This document shows positions 7,579 through 16,509 of a stretch of 64,000 nt of DNA, one piece after another. The stretch is from assembly GCA_050300015.1 (NCBI GenBank), contig JBNKWZ010000015.1:174528-238527 (forward strand). Direction: 5' to 3'. Positions within the stretch are counted from its first letter, which is position 1. Each line of letters begins with the position of its first letter. A program made the position numbers and the translations under genes. Under the pieces are notes generated by a model, which was given only the letters and a program-made list of their open reading frames with translations, was not told where the DNA came from and did not search any database. This stretch comes from CAYZQH01 sp050300015 (GTDB lineage: Bacteria; Pseudomonadota; Gammaproteobacteria; Pseudomonadales; Cellvibrionaceae).

Positions 7579-8696
7579 TGAGGCGTACACTTTTGAACAT
7601 CGGTTGTTTCGGGTATCCGAGGAAAACCCTCTGCAAGATGCACCGTCGAGGTAGGAAAGGCGCACTCCGCACCGTGCTCAGTGATAATGCCAATGATCTT
7701 TAATAACACATCCTGTTTAACCCTATGATACTCCACCCAATTGGTGGTTTTGGTAAAGCAATAGATGAAAAAGTCCAAAGAGCTGGCGGCAAATTGATTA
7801 AAATTGACAATAATGGTCTGCGAGGCATCTAAGTCTGGGTGCGTCTCTACCATCGCACTAACCGCAGCGATAATTTGTTGCATCTTGTCTGCATCGTCAT
7901 ATCGAATTCCTACGGTCTCGTATATGCGTCGATGTGTCATTCGGGAAGGGTTCTCTACTGAAATTTGCGTAAAGGTCGCATTGGGCACATAAAGCGGGCG
8001 CTTGTCAAAAGTGCGAATGCGGGTCAATCGCCAACCAATTTCCTCTACAGTGCCTTCAATATTTTTATCGGGTGAACGCACCCAATCCCCCACCCGGAAG
8101 GGTCGATCTAAATAGACCATTAGCCCACCAAAAAAGTTGGCCAATAAGTCTTTGGCTGCGAAGCCTACAGCGATACCCCCTATTCCGCCAAATGCCAGAA
8201 CCCCCGAAATGCTGTAGCCCAAGGACTGTAAACCCACTAATAATGCAGTAATAATCACCGAAATACGCAATAGCTTACCCAAAGCCATGGCAGTGGTGGG
8301 ATCCATGGGTTTATGGTTATAGGCTTCGCTCATTAAATTGCGTTCGACCCGCTTAACCAGAGCCACTAAAAACCAGGCCATTATGGCGATAGTGCCCACA
8401 CGACGAAAGGTGGGCACCAGCTCAAAAAGCGCGGCATCTGTTTGCTTGGCTGCTAACTGTGCCGCACAAGAAAGCCCCACCAACCAAACCATTGCCTTGG
8501 CGGGCTTTAGGATGGCCTCAAATAGTGCATCATCCCAAAGGTTTTTGGTTTTTTGAGAACGTATATACAAGGTGGAGAGGAAACGCGAAACCAGTAGCGC
8601 CACAATCAAGGTTAACAACGTGACAAAAAAAACTTCTGCAACCCACAAATATTCATTGCCCATTAGGCCAATAAGGTAAGCTTTAAACGACGCCAT
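7575..8696 (-). CDS. Mechanosensitive ion channel of the MscS family
   Basis: 373-aa inner-membrane protein. Several hydrophobic segments lie in the N-terminal half (for example VFFVTLLTLIVALLVSRF, LLRISVIITALLVGL). The MscS pore helix and beta-domain follow (GGIGGIAVGFAAKDLLANFFGG, then DRPFRVGDWV), and the C-terminal cytosolic cage is present. These channels open under membrane tension to release solutes during osmotic downshock. The size fits the YbdG-like subgroup better than the 286-aa MscS. It overlaps nagZ by 14 bases and hpt by 4, so it belongs to the psrA-nagZ operon; the neighbours do not explain a specific role. Confidence 0.93.
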   Translation of the reverse strand: MASFKAYLIGLMGNEYLWVAEVFFVTLLTLIVALLVSRFLSTLYIRSQKTKNLWDDALFEAILKPAKAMVWLVGLSCAAQLAAKQTDAALFELVPTFRRVGTIAIMAWFLVALVKRVERNLMSEAYNHKPMDPTTAMALGKLLRISVIITALLVGLQSLGYSISGVLAFGGIGGIAVGFAAKDLLANFFGGLMVYLDRPFRVGDWVRSPDKNIEGTVEEIGWRLTRIRTFDKRPLYVPNATFTQISVENPSRMTHRRIYETVGIRYDDADKMQQIIAAVSAMVETHPDLDASQTIIVNFNQFAASSLDFFIYCFTKTTNWVEYHRVKQDVLLKIIGIITEHGAECAFPTSTVHLAEGFPRIPETTDVQKCTPQ

Positions 8697-9723
8697 TTTG
8701 ATCTCCGAGAGTCACCATTGAATGCTGACAATTTTGCCACATCTTCGATCGTTGTAACGCATCTAATCCCTGTCCTAATGCAGGACCGCCGCGAAGCTTG
8801 GCGAGACTATCATTTGGAGTCACGCCCAATTGCATACAATGCGCCAATACCTCATCCACCGCCTGGGGCTGGTTGCACACCAGCAACGCGTCGCACCCTG
8901 CGGCCAAGGCTACCTCTGCACGCTGTGCAAAAGTACCCGCCCAAGCAGCCCCTGCCATACTGAGGTCATCGCTAAATACCACACCAGCAAACCCTAATGT
9001 ATTTTTGAGTAAGCCTTCTACCCAGAATCGAGAAAAACCAACGGGGAAGGAATCGACTTGATTGAAAATCATATGCGCGGGCATAACACCCGCCAACCGC
9101 GATGCCAACTGCCTAAAAGGCAGCATATGGCTGGCTTCAATCTCCGCGAGCGTGACATCTGAAATTGGAAGCGATAAGTGACTGTCTTCCTCTACAATTC
9201 CGTGCCCAGGGAAATGCTTGCCTACGGCACTCATACCCGCATTTGCCATAGCCTTGATGTACGCTGCACCAAGCTCACTCACAATGTGAGGATCTTCGGC
9301 AAAGGCACGATCACCTATCACACGACTGAATTGCACATCACAGTCCAGAACCGGCGCCAAGCTCAAATCCAGCCCAACACTCAAGACCTCACTGGCCATC
9401 ATCCAGGCATGCTGTCGAGCGAGTGATATGGCTGCCTCAGGATTCGACCGATACAGGGCACCCAAAACTTGCAAGGGCGGCAATTTGGTAAATCCTTTTT
9501 TAAACCGCTGAACTCGGCCACCCTCTTGGTCCACCATCAGCAGCAATTCAGGCCGAACGCGCCTCACATCGGCCACCAGCCGCTGCAGCTGCTCTACATC
9601 TGTAAAATTTCTAGAGAAGAAAATCACCCCGCCCACTAGCGGGTGACGCAATCGCTCCACCTCATCCGCGGTCAGTTCTGTCGCGGCTAAATCCATCACC
9701 ACTGGGCCCAGCATAGTGGTCAT
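8683..9723 (-). CDS. nagZ: Beta-N-acetylhexosaminidase
   Basis: 346-aa cytoplasmic glycoside hydrolase family 3 enzyme that removes N-acetylglucosamine from anhydro-muropeptides during cell-wall recycling. The family markers HPLVGGVIFFSRNF, VDQEGGRVQRFKKGF, the catalytic loop KHFPGHGIVEEDSH and the nucleophile region FSDDLSMAGA are all present. The ATG at 9723 overlaps the TGA of the TetR gene (ATGA). In many bacteria NagZ products control beta-lactamase induction through AmpR; no ampC or ampR is visible here. Same neighbour order as in Pseudomonas. Confidence 0.96.
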   Translation of the reverse strand: MTTMLGPVVMDLAATELTADEVERLRHPLVGGVIFFSRNFTDVEQLQRLVADVRRVRPELLLMVDQEGGRVQRFKKGFTKLPPLQVLGALYRSNPEAAISLARQHAWMMASEVLSVGLDLSLAPVLDCDVQFSRVIGDRAFAEDPHIVSELGAAYIKAMANAGMSAVGKHFPGHGIVEEDSHLSLPISDVTLAEIEASHMLPFRQLASRLAGVMPAHMIFNQVDSFPVGFSRFWVEGLLKNTLGFAGVVFSDDLSMAGAAWAGTFAQRAEVALAAGCDALLVCNQPQAVDEVLAHCMQLGVTPNDSLAKLRGGPALGQGLDALQRSKMWQNCQHSMVTLGDQNGVV

Positions 9724-10373
9724 GCGTCCGCACTGGCGTGAGGATTACTCAGCATACCCGCCAATGCGGGGATGAGATAAGACACCGCACCCTGCATCTC
9801 GATATCGACTGAGTGCTCGTCCGACAAAATGGCCTGTATAGAATCAAAACTGCTGAGCGTAAAAATAGAAGCTCCCAGAATAAAGTTGATGCGCCAGTAA
9901 AAAATAATCGGATCAAGGTTTGGCACAGTTTTATAGAGCCAGCCCACATACCGCTGATAGGTTTTTTCATATTTGTGAGCGATGGTTTGGCGCAAATGCT
10001 CTTGAGATTGGGTGTATGCCAAGCCAATGAGCCGTAAAAAACGTTCGGGCTTTTCATTGATACTAGCAGTTGAGGCGTTGAGTGCATCGAAGCCTATTTT
10101 TAGCAAGGGCTCAATTTTTGGGTTCTCATACCCCTGTAAACTCGCCTCCAGCATATCCAAGCGCCTTTCCAGCTCTTCACAAAACGGGGTTAGGAATTGA
10201 CTAAACACCGCTTGAATGAGTGATTTTTTATTACCAAAATGATAATTGACCGCTGCCAAATTAACATCGGCCATACCCGTTATCGTACGCAAAGACGTCT
10301 CTGCGAACCCTCGTTCTGCAAACAATATCGTCGCAGCACGCAGAATCCGCTCAACAGTTTCACCGTTGGCCAT
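9720..10373 (-). CDS. psrA: TetR-family regulator, PsrA-like
   Basis: 217 aa from the chosen start. An N-terminal TetR helix-turn-helix (ETVERILRAATILFAERGFA, then VNLAAVNYHFGNKKSLIQAV) is followed by a ligand-binding domain. The N-terminal third closely resembles PsrA, the Pseudomonas long-chain fatty-acid sensor that represses itself and fadBA and activates rpoS. The frame is open 22 codons further upstream, but similarity begins at MANGETVERIL and a TATAAT lies in the extension, so 10373 is preferred although its ribosome site is poor. It heads the operon with nagZ and stands divergent to lexA, as in Pseudomonas. Confidence 0.85.
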   Translation of the reverse strand: MANGETVERILRAATILFAERGFAETSLRTITGMADVNLAAVNYHFGNKKSLIQAVFSQFLTPFCEELERRLDMLEASLQGYENPKIEPLLKIGFDALNASTASINEKPERFLRLIGLAYTQSQEHLRQTIAHKYEKTYQRYVGWLYKTVPNLDPIIFYWRINFILGASIFTLSSFDSIQAILSDEHSVDIEMQGAVSYLIPALAGMLSNPHASADA

Positions 10374-10388
10374 GCCTTGTTTCTCATA

Positions 10389-10422
10389 ATTATAATATTT
10401 AGTCTTGAAACGATACGGTTTA
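10389..10422 (-). promoter_or_regulatory. Candidate psrA promoter and self-operator
   Basis: A TATAAT (10389-10394, minus strand) lies about 16 bases before the chosen psrA start. Just upstream, over the position of the -35 element, is an inverted repeat GAAAC-N6-GTTTA (10407-10422). The published PsrA site, as I recall it, is G/C-AAAC-N2-4-GTTT-G/C, so the half-sites fit but the spacing is longer. Inferred autoregulation. Confidence 0.35.
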
Positions 10423-10596
10423 CGAGCCGGCATTGTCAACTTCCACGCGTGCTTGACTGCGATTCAGCCTGCACTACCGCCTTGATATTTACGGTGTTAA
10501 TCATTCCCCGTTTACGACACTAATCTCTCACAACGCTCTAAAATTCGCTCTTTTTGCATTCGATAGCACCTTCTACCGTCACAACGCACAAAAAGG

Positions 10597-10624
10597 TTGC
10601 CAATCGATGGCAACTGTATATAAT
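10597..10624 (+). promoter_or_regulatory. lexA promoter
   Basis: TTGCCA (10597-10602), 16 bases, TATAAT (10619-10624). The -10 lies inside the first SOS box, so LexA bound there would block polymerase. It would start the lexA-sulA transcript about 65 bases before lexA. Confidence 0.8.
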
Positions 10625-10629
10625 CACAG
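10614..10629 (+). promoter_or_regulatory. SOS box 1 (LexA operator)
   Basis: CTGTATATAATCACAG, an exact CTGT-N8-ACAG LexA site overlapping the lexA -10 element. Confidence 0.92.
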
Positions 10630-10632
10630 TTA

Positions 10633-10648
10633 CTGTATGCATTCACAG
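10633..10648 (+). promoter_or_regulatory. SOS box 2 (LexA operator)
   Basis: CTGTATGCATTCACAG, a second exact CTGT-N8-ACAG site 3 bases after the first. Tandem sites of this kind precede lexA in E. coli and allow tight self-repression. Confidence 0.9.
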
Positions 10649-10694
10649 TAATCCCGTGTAACCGACTGCGGGTCAATTTTAATAGAGGCACATC

Positions 10695-11297
10695 ATGACT
10701 AAGCTAACCGTTCGCCAACAACAAGTGTTGGACTTGATCAAAGAGCAAATTGAGTTAACCGGTTACCCCCCCACCCGCGCGGAGATTGCCAACCACTTAG
10801 GTTTTAAAAGCCCCAATGCTGCGGAGGAACACATTAAGGCCTTAGCACGCAAAGGTGCCATAGAGGTGATTGAGGGTGCTTCTAGGGGTATACGCCTACC
10901 CAGTCACGAACGCGGCATTCCATTAGTAGGGCGTGTGGCCGCCGGCAGCCCTATTCTGGCGGCAGAGCACATTGAAGAATTTTGCCCCATACCAGAGTCA
11001 TTCTTTCACCCAAAAGCCGACTATTTACTCACGGTACACGGCATGAGCATGAAGGATGCCGGTATTCTCGACGGAGACCTGATCGCAGTACACAGCACTA
11101 ACCAAGCCCGCAACAACGACATTGTGGTGGCACGTATTGAAGATGAGGTCACAGTGAAACGATTCAAGCGCGAGCGCAACAACGCGGTTGTGGAACTGCT
11201 GCCAGAAAACCCTGAATTTAATGTCATCAACGTGGATTTGAGAGACAAAAGTTTCGCCATTGAAGGGCTTTGTGTGGGCGTTATTCGCAGGAGCTAA
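10695..11297 (+). CDS. lexA: LexA, SOS response repressor
   Basis: 200-aa repressor. The N-terminal winged helix-turn-helix (residues 1-70, MTKLTVRQQQVLDLIKEQIE) binds SOS boxes. The C-terminal S24 peptidase domain carries the Ala83-Gly84 cleavage site in VAAGSP, catalytic Ser118 in HGMSM and Lys155 in EVTVKRF. RecA filaments trigger self-cleavage after DNA damage. A GAGG site precedes the ATG. Two SOS boxes lie upstream, and sulA follows 3 bases after the stop, so repressor and division inhibitor share a transcript. Confidence 0.98.
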   Translation: MTKLTVRQQQVLDLIKEQIELTGYPPTRAEIANHLGFKSPNAAEEHIKALARKGAIEVIEGASRGIRLPSHERGIPLVGRVAAGSPILAAEHIEEFCPIPESFFHPKADYLLTVHGMSMKDAGILDGDLIAVHSTNQARNNDIVVARIEDEVTVKRFKRERNNAVVELLPENPEFNVINVDLRDKSFAIEGLCVGVIRRS

Positions 11298-11300
11298 GCC

Positions 11301-11690
11301 ATGTTAAAACAAGATCTTCCTCAGCCTCACGCCCGCACCCAAAGTGGTATTACCGAAGTGGTGCTACCTGACGCAGACCACCTCCACCTGGTTTTGCCCA
11401 CACTCGCACACCTCAGCCAGCAAACGCAAAACCGCTGGTTAACATGGTTTCCACCCAAGGGCGTTACCAAGCAAACCTTGCAAGCCTTTCACTTCCACTT
11501 ACCCAATGTGCGCTTGATACACACCCGTGATCACGAGCAGCAACTTTGGTATTTTTGGGAGGCGTTGGCTGAAGGCAATAGCCATACCGTCGTGGCACAC
11601 CTCGGTAAACTGGCAGACACTCGGGTTGTACAGCTAGAACACGCTGCAAGTGTTGGGGCTTGTACTGGACTGTTAATTCGCAATCGCTAG
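11301..11690 (+). CDS. sulA: SulA-like cell-division inhibitor
   Basis: 129-aa protein of the SulA/RecA-like superfamily: a GITEVVLPDADHLHLVLPTLA strand region, then RWLTWFPPKGVTKQTLQ and VRLIHTRDHEQQLWYFWEAL. SulA binds FtsZ and stops septation while DNA damage persists. It is shorter than E. coli SulA (169 aa) and closer in size to the Pseudomonas type, which also follows lexA directly. The 3-base gap implies coupled translation. The next 130 bases to 11822 hold no gene. Confidence 0.87.
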   Translation: MLKQDLPQPHARTQSGITEVVLPDADHLHLVLPTLAHLSQQTQNRWLTWFPPKGVTKQTLQAFHFHLPNVRLIHTRDHEQQLWYFWEALAEGNSHTVVAHLGKLADTRVVQLEHAASVGACTGLLIRNR

Positions 11691-11822
11691 CAATACCAGA
11701 ATGAACCACTTGCTTGGGACCGGGTCTTTTAGATTCGCTGCATGACCTTTACGGAGAGCTCTCACTGATTAAATGCACTTAATGCCAACCCCTTTCAGAG
11801 TGCGTTAAAAAATGTACTTAAA

Positions 11823-12062
11823 TTAATGCAGTACTGGTTCTTCCTCAGTGAGGACACCCTCTTCTGTGAGTTCAGACACCACATCCAAACCGGCTTCGAT
11901 CATCACCTTGACCACATCTGCCTGTACGTTTTTTAAATAATGAATAGACTCCTGAGAGAATTTAATACTCACCAAGGGCTCGCCTACGCCATCCACGCGT
12001 GAAAGTGCAAATTCACCATCCTCTAGCTCAACAATCTCATACATTGAGGCTTCTTTTGTCAT
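11823..12062 (-). CDS. Small conserved hypothetical protein
   Basis: 79-aa acidic protein beginning MTKEASMYEIVELEDGEFAL. A GGAAG site precedes the chosen start; MYEIVEL at 12044 is an alternative. It looks like one compact alpha/beta domain with no signal peptide or membrane segment. The same position beside topA in Pseudomonas (PA3009, as I recall) is held by a similar small unknown protein. It lies 42 bases after the next gene upstream and is probably the last gene of the topA transcript. No function can be assigned. Confidence 0.75.
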   Translation of the reverse strand: MTKEASMYEIVELEDGEFALSRVDGVGEPLVSIKFSQESIHYLKNVQADVVKVMIEAGLDVVSELTEEGVLTEEEPVLH

Positions 12063-12103
12063 AACTGCTTCCACATGGCTAACCTGCAACGAGGTAGCAT
12101 TCG

Positions 12104-12610
12104 CTAATATTCTTCACTTTCCAGACGCTGACGTTGAACCAACGCAATAAATTGATTTAGCAACGCTTTAAACTCAGCAAGACTCAAGAACCGACTACCA
12201 GCACTAGAAACAATCAGTGAGCTGCTGACTTCCGGGCGCTCTAAATCACTTTGGAAAAAAGACCCTTTTATGGATGCAGGCGGTGTGATGCAACTGGATT
12301 GATCACAATGGGTAATCAACTCGCACAACCAACTGCTAGGGTCATCCAGCAGCACCTGACATTCACATGCCAACCCCAGCGACTGGAATGCATCCAATTG
12401 CGCATGTAAATGAGTATGTGTTAATGGCTCGTGCTTGGGTGTTTCGTGGAGGTGGCGAGCTTGCAATTCACGCATATGCAGAATGAGGGCCCGCTCAACA
12501 ACGAGCAAACCCGTTAAAACCACGGTCGCCTCGGCCTTTACGGGCATCCCGGCTACGAGTTCAGCGGATTCAACTAATTGATCTACACCCTTAGCATAAG
12601 CTGCCCACAT
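12104..12610 (-). CDS. Conserved hypothetical protein (DUF6586-like)
   Basis: 168-aa, probably all-helical, cytoplasmic protein. The ATG at 12610 lies 2 bases past the topA stop; a GTG overlapping the TAG of topA at 12613 is also possible, and either way translation is likely coupled. In Pseudomonas the equivalent gene (PA3010) sits in the same place. No catalytic motif is visible. Constant linkage to topA suggests a role connected with topoisomerase I or simple co-expression; that is inference only. Confidence 0.72.
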   Translation of the reverse strand: MWAAYAKGVDQLVESAELVAGMPVKAEATVVLTGLLVVERALILHMRELQARHLHETPKHEPLTHTHLHAQLDAFQSLGLACECQVLLDDPSSWLCELITHCDQSSCITPPASIKGSFFQSDLERPEVSSSLIVSSAGSRFLSLAEFKALLNQFIALVQRQRLESEEY

Positions 12611-12612
12611 CA

Positions 12613-15285
12613 CTAGCTAGCCGCTGATTTCTTCGTGCTCTTTTTGGCTTTGGCCTTGGGTTTTGACTCTGACACCACCCATCGACCACTCTCGTACGTT
12701 GCACGCCAACCACTGGGCTTACCTTCAATTTCTGATTGAACGTATTGCTCTTTCGATTTTCGACTGTAACGCACTACAGTTGGGTTGCCACTCGAATCCT
12801 TAACTGGTGCACTGAACAAAAACTCATACTTAGGATCAATTTCTGCCTTATGAGGTAACAACTCGCTCACCAACGGCGCTCGTGTTTCACGGTTTTTCGG
12901 AAATTGACTGGCTGCCAAAAATAAACCCGAAGCGCCATCGCGCAATACATAATGGTCATCCACATTTTGGCACTGTAGCTCTGGCATGGGTACAGGGTCC
13001 ATTTTGGGTGGTGCGGCTTCACCGTTTCTTAATAATTTACGCGTGTTTTTACATGTCTCCGCCGTACATCCAAAATATTTCCCAAATCGCCCCGTCTTTA
13101 ACTGCATCTCGGCGCCGCACTTATCACACTCCAGCGTTGGCCCTTCATACCCCTTAATTTTGAAGACACCTTCTTCAATTTCATAGCCTGCACAATCAGG
13201 GTTATTCCCACAAATATGGACTTTGCGATGCTCATCTAACAAATAAGGGTCCATCGCGGCATTGCAAAGGCTACAGCGACGCTTACTGCGCAGTTGTTTG
13301 GTCTCCGCATCATCGTCGCCATCCACATCCACAACTTCATCGCCAGACACCAAGTTCATGGTGTTCTTGCAACGCTCCTTGGGTGGCAGCGCATAACCAG
13401 AGCACCCCAAAAACACACCAGTACTGGCCGTCCGGATTTGCATAGAACGACCACATTTGTCACAGGTGATATCGGTATTGGTGGGTGTATTGCCACGCAT
13501 CCCAAACTCTTGACCTTGTGCCTTGCTCAGCTTCGACGAAAAGTCCTCATAAAATTCATTGAGCAAACCAATCCAGTCTCGCTTGCCTTCCGCAACAGCA
13601 TCCAAGGTTTGCTCCATATTGGCAGTAAACCCGTAGTCCATTAAGTCGGAAAAACTCTCGGTTAAACGCTCACTGACGATATCACCCATCTTGTCTGCGT
13701 AAAAGCGCCGACTTTGTACGTGGACATAGCCGCGATCTTGAATGGTGGAAATAATGGAGGCGTAAGTCGATGGGCGACCAATGCCGCGTTTTTCCAGCTC
13801 TTTTACCAAAGAGGCCTCACTGTAGCGTGCGGGTGGCTTGGTAAAATGTTGAGACGGGTTGAGCTTTAATAAATTCAAAACATCCCCGACTTTAACATCG
13901 GGCAATAATCCTTCGTCTTCCTTTTTGGACATAGGCGGCATAACACGCTGAAAACCATCGAAGCGCACCACTCTGCCCTTAGCCTTTAACTGATAATCGT
14001 CTGCCGCAACGGTCACATTGGTACTGGTAAACTCCGCAGGCGTCATCTGACAAGCCACAAACTGCTTCCAAATTAAGGTGTACAAACGTTCCGCATCGCG
14101 CTCCATACCAACCAGTTGAGCAGGTTGCGTCTCAACACTGGAAGGACGAATGGCTTCGTGCGCCTCCTGTGCGCCCTCTTTACTACTATAACGATTAGGC
14201 TCTTCAGGTAAATAGCGTTTGCCGTAATTGTCTTCGATGTACGCTCGGCAATTTTCTACAGCCTCGGCGCTAAGGTTGGTGGAGTCCGTACGCATATAGG
14301 TGATATAGCCGGCCTCATACAAGCGCTGCGCCATCATCATCGTTTTCTTAACACCAAACCCTAAACGTGTGCTGGCTGCCTGCTGTAGGGTTGAGGTAAT
14401 AAATGGCGCCGTGGGCTTGGTTTTGGTGGGCTTATCTTCCCGCGCCACCACTGTATATTCAGCTTTCTCCAGTACCGCAACCGCAGAGTCTGCGTCACTT
14501 TTTGTTTTGGGCTCGAAATTTTTACCCTGATACTTTTTAACTTCGTAAGCGGCTTTCTCACTGTCTTTTGTGGACAGATCCGCGAACACATTCCAATATT
14601 CCTCAGGAACAAATGCGCGAATTTCTTTCTCTCGCTCGGTAATTAGGCGCACCGCAACGGACTGTACTCGACCGGCAGACAAGCCCCGCGCAATTTTTTC
14701 CCAGAGTAAGGGCGACAACATATAGCCTACGATACGATCCAAAAAGCGCCTGGCTTGCTGCGCATTAACACGATCTAAATCTAAACGACCAGGGTTCTTA
14801 AAGGCTTCTTGGATAGCCGTTTTGGTAATCTCGTTAAAAACCACGCGGCGATATCGACTTTCATCGCCACCAATCGCTTCACGTAGATGCCATGCAATGG
14901 CTTCTCCTTCGCGATCCAAATCCGTTGCCAGATAGATTTCATCGGCGTTTTCGGCCAAGCGCCTAAGCTCCTCAACCACCTTCTCTTTGCCGGGAAGAAT
15001 TTCATAGTGCGCCTCCCAATTCTGGTAGGGATCTATCCCCATGCGCTTGATTAGCTGCTCTTTGGCCTTCTTTTCTTTGTAGACTTTCTTTTCGTCAGGC
15101 GACATTTTGCGCGTTTTGGCGGCTTGCTGAGCACGAGCCTTTGGGTCCACAGGCGCACTGGAACCGCTGGTGGGCAAATCTCGAATATGACCAACACTGG
15201 ACTTTACGACGAAGTTGCTGCCGAGGTATTTGTTAATTGTTTTCGCCTTTGCTGGCGACTCCACAATTACGAGTGACTTCCCCAT
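12613..15285 (-). CDS. topA: DNA topoisomerase I
   Basis: 890-aa type IA topoisomerase that relaxes negative supercoils. The N-terminal TOPRIM domain has KSLVIVESPAKAKTINKYLG, the active-site tyrosine is in YITYMRTDSTNLS, and RGIGRPSTYASI is conserved. The C-terminus has three four-cysteine zinc ribbons (starting CDKCGRSMQIRT, CSLCNAAMDPYL and CDKCGAEMQLKT) and ends in a Lys/Ala-rich tail (SKPKAKAKKSTKKSAAS). Length is close to the gammaproteobacterial norm (about 870 aa). It is followed at once by the DUF6586-like gene. Confidence 0.98.
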   Translation of the reverse strand: MGKSLVIVESPAKAKTINKYLGSNFVVKSSVGHIRDLPTSGSSAPVDPKARAQQAAKTRKMSPDEKKVYKEKKAKEQLIKRMGIDPYQNWEAHYEILPGKEKVVEELRRLAENADEIYLATDLDREGEAIAWHLREAIGGDESRYRRVVFNEITKTAIQEAFKNPGRLDLDRVNAQQARRFLDRIVGYMLSPLLWEKIARGLSAGRVQSVAVRLITEREKEIRAFVPEEYWNVFADLSTKDSEKAAYEVKKYQGKNFEPKTKSDADSAVAVLEKAEYTVVAREDKPTKTKPTAPFITSTLQQAASTRLGFGVKKTMMMAQRLYEAGYITYMRTDSTNLSAEAVENCRAYIEDNYGKRYLPEEPNRYSSKEGAQEAHEAIRPSSVETQPAQLVGMERDAERLYTLIWKQFVACQMTPAEFTSTNVTVAADDYQLKAKGRVVRFDGFQRVMPPMSKKEDEGLLPDVKVGDVLNLLKLNPSQHFTKPPARYSEASLVKELEKRGIGRPSTYASIISTIQDRGYVHVQSRRFYADKMGDIVSERLTESFSDLMDYGFTANMEQTLDAVAEGKRDWIGLLNEFYEDFSSKLSKAQGQEFGMRGNTPTNTDITCDKCGRSMQIRTASTGVFLGCSGYALPPKERCKNTMNLVSGDEVVDVDGDDDAETKQLRSKRRCSLCNAAMDPYLLDEHRKVHICGNNPDCAGYEIEEGVFKIKGYEGPTLECDKCGAEMQLKTGRFGKYFGCTAETCKNTRKLLRNGEAAPPKMDPVPMPELQCQNVDDHYVLRDGASGLFLAASQFPKNRETRAPLVSELLPHKAEIDPKYEFLFSAPVKDSSGNPTVVRYSRKSKEQYVQSEIEGKPSGWRATYESGRWVVSESKPKAKAKKSTKKSAAS

Positions 15286-15708
15286 TGTGCCCTACTCAAG
15301 TTTGTCTTTATAAAGGATGAAAGAGGCCAAACGGCCGTTCGGTGCGCATATATAAGACCTCAAACAGGCTAGGTCAAGCAATAACTGGTTAGACGCTACG
15401 ACCTTACCGTTAGGATCGCGCATCCCAGCCCATCTACCCATATGTTTTTTATAACATACAAATCAATGAGTTATATAATTTATCTAGAAATAACATTAAA
15501 AATATGCACCCCGCACTGTGCCATAAAAGTAAAGCCTTTGGCAAACACGACGTCCATTTAAACAAGATTTGTCGCGCCACCAAAGTTGCGCTTTGCGACC
15601 AATGAACTAATTTATTAAGTAATAGCAGGCATTTAGGAGACTGCATACTTAAACCCCGCGCCTTGAGGTTTAGAATGAACCTCAGAGGCACGCTTTGGCA
15701 TACGCTTT
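15286..15708. other. 423-base intergenic region between divergent topA and a membrane protein gene
   Basis: No gene found. It holds palindromes in the topA leader: CTTTATAAAG (15306-15315) and AACGGCCGTT (15330-15339). An AT-rich block lies at about 15440-15510 with a plus-strand TATAAT (15474-15479). A 7-bp inverted repeat TGAGGTT/AACCTCA (15664-15684) lies 24 bases before the next ATG. Any of these could be control sites for the divergent pair; none matches an operator I recognise. Confidence 0.4.
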
Positions 15709-16509
15709 ATGACGAGCTCAGTTTCGATTCTGACAGCTTGCCTGGCATTGATGCTCCTATCCGTGCTTACAGTGAGCCTAATCAACCAGTTTCAATCGCG
15801 CAATCGCTTGCTTCGGCATCGAGTGGAAAGCCTGCGCCGAAAAATCAGTGATTTGGAAGAACTCTGCGCGGCAGTAGAGCCCCTACTTGAAACGGTGATG
15901 ATACCCAAGCTTATCAACGACGAAGTGATTCACCTTATTCAAGCAGTAAGGCAGCTAGACCCCTCTACCACTTACCTGGACCTGCACCTCGATCAAGCCC
16001 AAAACTTAGCACGCGAACTGTCAAACGACAGAAGAACTCAACCCCTTTATCGGCTTATGTCGAGTGACGCGGCCATCGCCAAAAGTAAATTCTATATTAT
16101 TGAAGCAGCCAAGGTGATGCGCAAACTCAATGCCCATGGCATCATTCAACACTCAGAGCTTGAAGCCTTTATTCGCGAATTGTCTTGGGCACACCTCATG
16201 GTGGGCGTGATATCTCACGTTGGCCATGGGCACAAAGCCGTTACCCGTGGAGACAACGTCGTGGCATATTCCTTTTACCGTAAAGCACAGAATATGCTCA
16301 TTAATGGCAACATCGACGAACAGAGACGGCATCGTTTTATTCGTGAAATTGGCGAAATACTCAGTAACAAACGTGTTGCTCTAAGCCTAGAATTAATGCC
16401 GGAAAGCGACTTCAACCCAGAAAAAAACGTCATGAAACTGCCAAATGATGCAGCAACGGCATCAGGCAGCGCCAACCCTAATAGCGACAGCATGGCCGCA
16501 AACTCCTAG
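15709..16509 (+). CDS. Membrane-anchored hypothetical protein
   Basis: 266-aa protein with one N-terminal membrane segment (residues 5-26, SVSILTACLALMLLSVLTVSLI), a short charged coiled-coil stretch (FQSRNRLLRHRVESLRRK) and a helical soluble domain to about residue 230. The tail is low-complexity Ala/Ser/Asn. The orientation suggests a cytoplasmic soluble part. A related protein occupies the equivalent place near topA in Pseudomonas, as far as I recall. No enzyme motif is seen. The ribosome site is weak, so the start is uncertain. Confidence 0.7.
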   Translation: MTSSVSILTACLALMLLSVLTVSLINQFQSRNRLLRHRVESLRRKISDLEELCAAVEPLLETVMIPKLINDEVIHLIQAVRQLDPSTTYLDLHLDQAQNLARELSNDRRTQPLYRLMSSDAAIAKSKFYIIEAAKVMRKLNAHGIIQHSELEAFIRELSWAHLMVGVISHVGHGHKAVTRGDNVVAYSFYRKAQNMLINGNIDEQRRHRFIREIGEILSNKRVALSLELMPESDFNPEKNVMKLPNDAATASGSANPNSDSMAANS

